Part shown: piece by piece, positions 8,101-12,200 of the stretch
How positions within the stretch are numbered: position 1 is the stretch's first letter
Layout: each line of letters starts with the position of its first letter
Source of the DNA: Fidelibacterota bacterium UBA1611
Lineage (GTDB): Bacteria; Fidelibacterota; Marinisomatia; Marinisomatales; UBA1611
Length of the DNA stretch: 12,200 bases
Assembly: GCA_002321855.1 (NCBI GenBank)
Contig: DCMX01000136.1
Coordinates: 1 to 12,200 of the forward strand
Reading direction: 5' to 3'
Notes under the pieces: model-generated
Database searches by the model: none
The model's input: only the letters and a program-made list of their open reading frames with translations
What the model was told of the DNA's origin: nothing
Program-made: the position numbers and the translations under genes

Positions 8101-8484
8101 TGAGAGAACAGTAGTACCATCAAAATGAAGGTTAAGTACGATTCCATCATTTCCCATTGGAATCCCATCTGGTCCACCACTATTATAAAAGACCACTCTC
8201 GCAGAGCCGTCACTGAATACAGTATAATCTGCGGAAAAGTCCGATCCAACACCCATAGGCGTCAGACCTGTCATTTCCACCATGGCTGGGTCCGCAATAA
8301 CATCGAACTGAAAACCGCCAACACTATGACCGGGATTGATCAGAGTTACAGGTACTACAATATCCTCTGTATATCCATCAACAGTTACATCACTCAGTAA
8401 AACAGATACATCTTGCGAATAGAGGGACACAGGGAGTATTCCCAATACTAATATATAATTAAGAGAATTTTTTAACACCGACAT
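5131..8484 (-). CDS. T9SS-exported surface protein with five cohesin-like modules
   Basis: The product is 1117 aa from ATG 8484, chosen over an upstream TTG (8502) because a GGAGG ribosome binding site lies 4 nt before it. Residues 1-24 form a signal peptide (hydrophobic YILVLGILPVSLYS). Cohesin-like beta modules lie at about 26-160, 161-295, 608-740, 742-876 and 879-1015. They share the pattern of a GGxQFDI-like strand, a VVxY strand, PGxGxI and a terminal GxVxVG-like strand. Residues 302-605 are an FN3 domain interrupted by a choice-of-anchor J/cleaved-adhesin-like jelly roll (328-487; EDFES, then GWAIDDI at about 474-480). Residues 1025-1117 are a T9SS type A sorting domain: NYPNPFNP 1033-1040, YDLMGR 1059-1064, SAGVYLYRF and a final KMILMK. 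Such domains direct transport across the outer membrane by T9SS and attachment to or release from the cell surface. No catalytic domain is seen, so a scaffold or adhesin role is likely. The gene ends at a strong hairpin terminator. Confidence 0.88.
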   Translation of the reverse strand: MSVLKNSLNYILVLGILPVSLYSQDVSVLLSDVTVDGYTEDIVVPVTLINPGHSVGGFQFDVIADPAMVEMTGLTPMGVGSDFSADYTVFSDGSARVVFYNSGGPDGIPMGNDGIVLNLHFDGTTVLSAVLDLYIYDLIVSDDDGQIVSSEGGNGSVTIGHVIYMSATSDTGDVLETVDLEINMTNSGIVGGLQFDIFDTPNYVDLTDLTTTDRTTGFSVDWNDVAVGDRVVLYGPDNSNISPGEGPILTATFEIHEDAYADDVGINIRNVIVTDDIGGTYWIATADSGTVMVTPGYIEEPHNLAAQSGMDTQVLLTWDPPYGPIPPEFSEDFESGELPADWTVLTNGNGWNVTENGSSNFWIIPSHTYYAVTNDDGFGGADTPENDGNDYLLTPSFNMSGATNVILNFASYFDGAYGEVATVEVSTDGVNFEVVHTVAAATEWVMTAVDLSEYGDQQNVVVAFHGNDNGGWASGWAIDDILITFSSAQVSRNLHFELTELGEWFVTADKEDVVGTYPSGIPFDWRIDIDNPLSPENRPVEIDEYNIYRSVGDDQNFELLESVDGDQTSYLDESVVNSTTYFYYVTAIYPSGVESGPTGTVEATPVEWVELWMSNGQSLSAQLDTLNFYLNNESQVGLFYFEIQDWPDILHSMFILPTERTETWSLEIVDVANGNMAITGISLGEPLEPGDGAVCRAVVYPISEEETTVSLTYADASVQDINYIEMNWTSESAVYEVTIETQYLTLTGGYGVPGSQMTASLLLQNTQPVFGIQIDIISDPPFMMGAGLEVSGLIDFSTWSISGDQIGAAYRILLYDNTLSQPIPPGLGHVADITLDMLDGSPEGEMLMLGFGETVISDINNLPMHTIGSPADVYIGQPPVAYSIGNVSGGLSPGGTGSFDIQMTNTAYAYIVELLIADVPEYLTVTGITALDRFENGTIDGSSGEDDDQMFYFLGYEFTTGIMPGEGPILRVDVEMNQNIQNPSVMLLFESVATGDDGANPIISVAEGFGQFIPSLSNDESASIPNEFALHPNYPNPFNPATFITYDLPIESRVQLDIYDLMGRKMKTLINGIESAGRNTVVWYATDDHGISVSAGVYLYRFHAGNKVFTRKMILMK
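5440..8409 (-). repeat. Five divergent cohesin-like protein repeats (two + three, split by FN3/anchor-J block)
   Basis: Within the T9SS protein, approximate module positions are 8409-8005, 8004-7600, 6663-6265, 6261-5857 and 5850-5440. Each is about 135 aa and shows the same order of landmarks: a first strand, a strand with GGFQFDV, GGLQFDI or FGIQIDI, an RVVFY, RVVLY or RILLY strand, an IPPGLG/ISPGEG/IMPGEG turn, a VSDDDGQ/VTDDIGG/ISDINN turn, and a closing Gly-rich strand. Module 3 is the most divergent (VGLFYFEI, LEPGDG). Similarity is visible in protein but weak in DNA, so this is old duplication. Calling the fold cohesin-like is from pattern recognition only. Confidence 0.65.
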
Positions 8485-8488
8485 TTTT

Positions 8489-8493
8489 CCTCC
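8489..8493 (-). promoter_or_regulatory. Ribosome binding site GGAGG of the T9SS protein gene
   Basis: On the - strand the sequence reads GGAGGAAAAATG, a full Shine-Dalgarno core 4 nt before the ATG at 8484. This decides the start in favour of ATG 8484 over the in-frame TTG at 8502. It is stronger than the sites before the other genes in the window. Confidence 0.7.
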
Positions 8494-8608
8494 AATTAGC
8501 AAGTGATGTCAATTATGAATCGTTTGTCTTTTAAAAAAATATAGATATCAACGACCTCGCCAGATCAAACACCATTTAAGGTTTTACTGAAAATAACGAA
8601 TTTTATCC

Positions 8609-8636
8609 AGTATATCACTCATATTTTAATTCCCAA
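8609..8636 (-). promoter_or_regulatory. Candidate sigma70-like promoter for the T9SS protein gene
   Basis: On the - strand TTGGGA (8636-8631) and TATACT (8614-8609) are separated by 16 bp, about 120 bp upstream of the T9SS protein ATG. The -35 half overlaps the end of the metB-like coding sequence. The match to the -35 consensus is only 4 of 6, and promoters in FCB bacteria often differ from the E. coli consensus, so this is weak. No other regulatory signal is clear in the AT-rich gap 8494-8625. Confidence 0.2.
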
Positions 8637-9795
8637 GAGCTTGCTTAATATCCGCCATTAGATCATCAATATGTTCAATGCCTACAGATAGTCTTATTAA
8701 TTCGGGAACTAGGTTGATCGATCTTTTTACATCCATGGGAACATCTGCATGGGTCATTTCATAGGGTACACAGACTAAACTTTCCACACCACCCAGGCTT
8801 TCCGCCAGAGAAAAAACACTGGACCTCGATAAAAAATCATCACACTTTTTTTTTGATCCAAGGTTAATGGAAACAATACCGCCATATATGGACTCACCGC
8901 TGGGAGTCTTTTGTTGTCTTTTAGCTAACTGATGTTGGGGATGGTTTTGAAGTCCAGGATAAATAGTATGTAATACAGATGGATGGGCATCAAGCATCTG
9001 GGCTAATAAAAGTGCGTTCTCAGACGCTTTCTTGACCCTGAGCGCAAGTGTTTTTGTGCTTCGTAACAGTAACCAACAGTCAAATGGACTGGGAACTGCA
9101 CCGCCAGACTTTTGAATGAAATAAAGTTGGGATGCTAATTCATCATCACGTGTGACAATGGCACCACCAAGCACATCACTGTGTCCACCGATATACTTGG
9201 TAGAGCTATGTACTACACAATCAGCACCAAGGTCTAGTGGGCGCTGACCATAGGGACTCATGAAAGTGTTATCAACTGCTAATTTGATATTTGCATCTTT
9301 ACACAGATCAGCTACTGCTTGAATATCGGTTAATTCTAATAGAGGATTGGTTGGAGTCTCAATGAAAACCCACTTTGTATTAGGATTGATCTTATCGTAT
9401 AAGTTTGACAGATCACGCGTATCAACAAAATCAAAATATAGGCCCTGTTTTGATAGAACCTGAGTGGCCATACGGAAAGTGCCACCATACACATTCCTAG
9501 AGATAATAACATGGTCTTCTTTACTGAGCGTTTGGAAGAGTGAAGTAGTAGCCGCCATACCACTTGAAAAAGCAATGCCGTGTGTCCCTGTTTCCAAGGA
9601 TGCAATGTTTTCTTCAAGTCGCTTCCGAGTGGGATTTGAAGCCCGTGAATAATCAAAACCACGATCTTTGCCTACACCATCCTGCAAATAAGTAGATGTT
9701 AAATGAATAGGAGGAGAGATCGATCCAGTTTTCGAATCAGCTTCGTTGCCTTTACGTATTGCTCGTGTTTCAAACTTATATTCTTTATTAGGCAT
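8626..9795 (-). CDS. metB: Cystathionine gamma-synthase/lyase-type PLP enzyme
   Basis: This is a complete 389-aa member of the Cys/Met metabolism PLP-dependent family (MetB/MetC/CGL/MGL), close to the usual length of about 380-400 aa. HSSTKYIGGH (196-205) holds the lysine K200 that should bind PLP. Y49-S-R51 should contact the cofactor phosphate, SSGM lies at 77-80, Y103 in NVYGG should stack on the ring, and D175 in DNT should hold the pyridine nitrogen. The C-terminal LAESLGGVESL (330-340) followed by MTHA resembles E. coli MetB and cystathionine gamma-lyases, with E332 at the position favouring gamma-type chemistry. The likely cytosolic reaction joins an activated homoserine ester with cysteine to give cystathionine, or the reverse-path gamma-lyase reaction. 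Sequence alone does not separate the two, so metB is provisional. The ATG at 9795 overlaps the secA stop by 8 bp, indicating co-transcription and possible translational coupling. Confidence 0.9.
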   Translation of the reverse strand: MPNKEYKFETRAIRKGNEADSKTGSISPPIHLTSTYLQDGVGKDRGFDYSRASNPTRKRLEENIASLETGTHGIAFSSGMAATTSLFQTLSKEDHVIISRNVYGGTFRMATQVLSKQGLYFDFVDTRDLSNLYDKINPNTKWVFIETPTNPLLELTDIQAVADLCKDANIKLAVDNTFMSPYGQRPLDLGADCVVHSSTKYIGGHSDVLGGAIVTRDDELASQLYFIQKSGGAVPSPFDCWLLLRSTKTLALRVKKASENALLLAQMLDAHPSVLHTIYPGLQNHPQHQLAKRQQKTPSGESIYGGIVSINLGSKKKCDDFLSRSSVFSLAESLGGVESLVCVPYEMTHADVPMDVKRSINLVPELIRLSVGIEHIDDLMADIKQALGN

Positions 9796-12200
9796 TATCT
9801 AATTCCGTATAGCCCTGACTTAAAAAATGCTGCAATTTTTTGTATTTTATCTCAATTTTTTTCCCATTAGGAGCCTGAACAAATATCTTTTCATTCCTCC
9901 CGACCTTTCTTTCTGCCTTTATCGGTGTACGAACAGCCTGCTGTGGCTGATCGTTTCTTGCTTGACCGCTTCTTTGAGGTTGACCAGTAAAGCCCATACC
10001 CGTTGTATCCTGATGCTGAACCTGGATATTGCGCACTTGACGCCCTTGAATCTGTGGTGCCTGATCCATACCTTCTAATTGCGTTCGAAACATACGCTGA
10101 ACAATAACAGAATTCATATCCGCCATCATCTCCTGAAACATTTTAAACCCTTCTGATTTGTACTCCAATAGTGGATTCTTTTGGCCATACGCACGTAGGT
10201 TTATTCCCTCCCGCAACTGGTCCATTGCATATAAGTGATCCTTCCATTTTTCATCAATAGTTCGGAGGATTACAAATCGTTCGAAACCCCGAATCACTTC
10301 TTCCGGAATAAGTGATTCACGCACCTTATAAACAGACTGAGCTTCACTAATGATCCAATCTATTATATCATCTGATGTTACATCTGGATTATTAACACCC
10401 TTCTTGACATTTTCAAAGTTTGTATCCACCAAAAGATGGGATGCAAAATTTTGTTTCAATCTTTCCCATTCCCATTCTTCTGGTGAACCTAAGGAAGACT
10501 GCTCATCTATCTGGTCAGCAACATAATCTTCCACTATTTGTGATACCGTGTCTCGCATATTCTCACCAGAAAGCGCCTGGTCCCGGATATCATATACAAC
10601 TTGTCTCTGCTGGTTCATTACATCATCATATTCCAGAAGATGTTTTCGAACCCCAAAATTGCGGATTTCCACTTTGTTTTGGGCATTACCTATTGCTCTA
10701 GTCACCATGCCAGCAGTGATCACTTCACCATCCTCCACACCCATGCGGTCCATAATAGCCGCAACCCGGTCCGATCCAAATAACCTCATTAGATCATCTT
10801 CAAGTGAAAGATAAAAACGTGATGAGCCAGAATCACCTTGCCTCCCTGAGCGACCTCGAAGCTGAAGATCAATTCTCCGGGAATCATGTCTTTCGGTACC
10901 AAGAATATGTAGTCCACCCAAACCTTTTACACCGTCTCCCAGTTTTATATCTGTTCCACGCCCTGCCATATTTGTTGCAATTGTGACCGCACCAGGTTGA
11001 CCAGCACGAATAACAATCTCTGCCTCTCTCTGATGCTGTTTGGCATTTAGAACATTATGAAGAATATTCTTTCGTTTCAACATACGGGATAACAGTTCTG
11101 ATACTTCCACAGAAATAGTACCTACAAGCACTGGCTGCCTTCTTTGATTACAATCAGAGATCTCATCAATGACAGCATTATATTTCTCTCGCTTGGTTTT
11201 ATACACCAGATCATTTCGATCATCACGTATTATATCACGGTGGGTAGGAATCACTACAACATCCAATTTATATATGGACCCCAATTCTTCGGCTTCTGTT
11301 TCGGCTGTGCCGGTCATACCTGCAAGTTTGTCATATAACCTGAAATAATTTTGTATCGTAATAGTGGCAAGAGTTTGAGTCTCCCGCTCAATGCGAACAT
11401 TCTCTTTTGCTTCAAGAGCCTGATGCAGACCATCAGAATACCGTCGTCCTGGCAATACACGACCGGTGAATTCATCAACGATCAATACTTTTCCCTCCTG
11501 AACCACATATTCAACATCTTTTTCATACATGGTATAGGCTCTCATTAATTGATTAAAATTGTGAATCGTGCCGCTACGATCTGCGTGTAGCTGGTGTGCT
11601 TTTTCTTTTTCCTGTTCCCTCTGAACCGGTGATATATCATTTCGTTCATCAATTTCCAATAGCAATTCACCCAGATCAGGGATTACAAAAGCATCTGGAT
11701 TTTCGGGGGCCAGTACATTCCTCCCTTTCTCAGTTATATCGATAACATGAGATTTCTCATCTATCGAAAAAAACATGTCATCATCTACTTCGTGTAATTT
11801 TTTATCCCGCATATAATTAGATTCAATATCCTGTGACAGTTTCAGCGTTCCGGATTCCTGAAAGACCTTCATTACCTGAGGATGTTTTGGTAGACCACGT
11901 CGAGCCTGAAGTAATTTCAACCCTGCCTCATCTTCACTATCATCATCCAGTAATTTCCTGGCTTCACGTACAAAATCAGAGACCATTGTTGCCTGTTTTT
12001 TTACCAACAGCTGTACATCCGGTTTCAATTTCATAAACGTGTTATCGACAGGCGCGTCCACTGCTCCAGAAATGATCAGTGGAGTGCGGGCTTCATCAAT
12101 AAGAACGCTGTCTACTTCATCGACAACGGCAAAGGCATGCCCCCTCTGGGCCTGCTCCTCTGGCCGAAGGGCCATATTATCGCGAAGATAATCAAAACCG
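9788..12200 (-). CDS. secA: Preprotein translocase ATPase SecA (partial; N-terminus outside the window)
   Basis: About 803 codons are visible. The frame is open to the window edge (GFDYLRDN before the first Met), so the true start and Walker A lie beyond 12200. SecA powers preprotein export through SecYEG at the inner membrane. Visible parts in order are: the DEVDSVLIDEARTPLIISG Walker B region (about 12119-12063); an extra segment of about 80-90 aa in NBD1 (about 12000-11730) like that of Bacteroidota-type SecA; EFTGR and the preprotein cross-linking region; MTGTAETE; NBD2 with TNMAGRGTDIKLG and QLRGRSGRQGDSG; and the helical wing/scaffold with IDEKWKDHL and REGINLRAYGQKNPLLEYK. A Gln-rich linker follows. 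The tail begins KVGRNEK but has no cysteines, so the usual CxCxSGKKYKxCH zinc motif is absent. The product supports the Sec step used by both signal-peptide proteins in this window. Its stop overlaps the start of the metB-like gene. Confidence 0.97.
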   Translation of the reverse strand, partial: GFDYLRDNMALRPEEQAQRGHAFAVVDEVDSVLIDEARTPLIISGAVDAPVDNTFMKLKPDVQLLVKKQATMVSDFVREARKLLDDDSEDEAGLKLLQARRGLPKHPQVMKVFQESGTLKLSQDIESNYMRDKKLHEVDDDMFFSIDEKSHVIDITEKGRNVLAPENPDAFVIPDLGELLLEIDERNDISPVQREQEKEKAHQLHADRSGTIHNFNQLMRAYTMYEKDVEYVVQEGKVLIVDEFTGRVLPGRRYSDGLHQALEAKENVRIERETQTLATITIQNYFRLYDKLAGMTGTAETEAEELGSIYKLDVVVIPTHRDIIRDDRNDLVYKTKREKYNAVIDEISDCNQRRQPVLVGTISVEVSELLSRMLKRKNILHNVLNAKQHQREAEIVIRAGQPGAVTIATNMAGRGTDIKLGDGVKGLGGLHILGTERHDSRRIDLQLRGRSGRQGDSGSSRFYLSLEDDLMRLFGSDRVAAIMDRMGVEDGEVITAGMVTRAIGNAQNKVEIRNFGVRKHLLEYDDVMNQQRQVVYDIRDQALSGENMRDTVSQIVEDYVADQIDEQSSLGSPEEWEWERLKQNFASHLLVDTNFENVKKGVNNPDVTSDDIIDWIISEAQSVYKVRESLIPEEVIRGFERFVILRTIDEKWKDHLYAMDQLREGINLRAYGQKNPLLEYKSEGFKMFQEMMADMNSVIVQRMFRTQLEGMDQAPQIQGRQVRNIQVQHQDTTGMGFTGQPQRSGQARNDQPQQAVRTPIKAERKVGRNEKIFVQAPNGKKIEIKYKKLQHFLSQGYTELDNA

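Noticed and set aside
8507..8512. TTGACA on the - strand as a -35 box
   Set aside because: A -10 box at normal spacing would fall on the ribosome binding site and ATG of the T9SS protein gene.
8585..8612. Weak inverted repeat TACTG/CAGTA after the metB-like gene as a terminator
   Set aside because: The stem is short and bulged, and no U tract follows on the - strand.
1..12200. CRISPR array, insertion sequence, integrase or tRNA-linked attachment site
   Set aside because: No regular direct repeats, transposase or integrase were seen, and neither tRNA has a nearby copy of its 3' end or an integrase gene.

Overview
The window most likely comes from a bacterium of the Fibrobacterota-Chlorobiota-Bacteroidota (FCB) superphylum, and Neomarinimicrobiota (Marinimicrobia/SAR406) is my best guess. 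Three things point there. One large secreted protein ends in a type IX secretion (T9SS) type A sorting domain with the NYPNPFNP signature. SecA carries the extra segment in its first nucleotide-binding domain that is typical of Bacteroidota-like SecA. The large extracellular proteins are mosaics of FN3, PKD, cohesin-like, dockerin and jelly-roll modules, which is common in these phyla. The phylum is inferred from protein style; no rRNA is present to confirm it.

Layout, left to right. A tRNA-Phe (14-86, +) with an unusually weak structure is followed by a very large + strand gene (166-4923). Its product is a secreted, multi-domain CapA/PgsA-type (poly-gamma-glutamate family) metallophosphatase ending in an intact dockerin. 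Next come a tRNA-Leu(UAG) on the - strand (4961-5044) and a perfect 17-bp hairpin terminator (5074-5111). A large - strand gene (5131-8484) encodes a secreted protein with five divergent cohesin-like modules, an FN3 domain split by an inserted choice-of-anchor J-like domain, and a T9SS sorting domain. A gap of about 140 bp holds its ribosome binding site and possibly its promoter. The right part is a - strand pair: a trans-sulfuration enzyme (8626-9795, cystathionine gamma-synthase type) whose start overlaps by 8 bp the stop of secA (9788 to beyond 12200). secA runs off the right edge, so its N-terminal part is missing.

How the genes may work together. secA and the metB-like gene are housekeeping genes in one overlapping transcription unit. 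The two giant surface-protein genes converge on the tRNA-Leu/terminator region. One has a dockerin and no T9SS sorting domain; the other has cohesin-like modules and a T9SS sorting domain. A testable model is that the T9SS-exported protein is a scaffold on the cell surface and the CapA-type enzyme docks onto it. This is inference: dockerin-like tails are widespread in such genomes, and the match between this pair has not been shown. No CRISPR array, insertion sequence, integrase or phage gene was seen.
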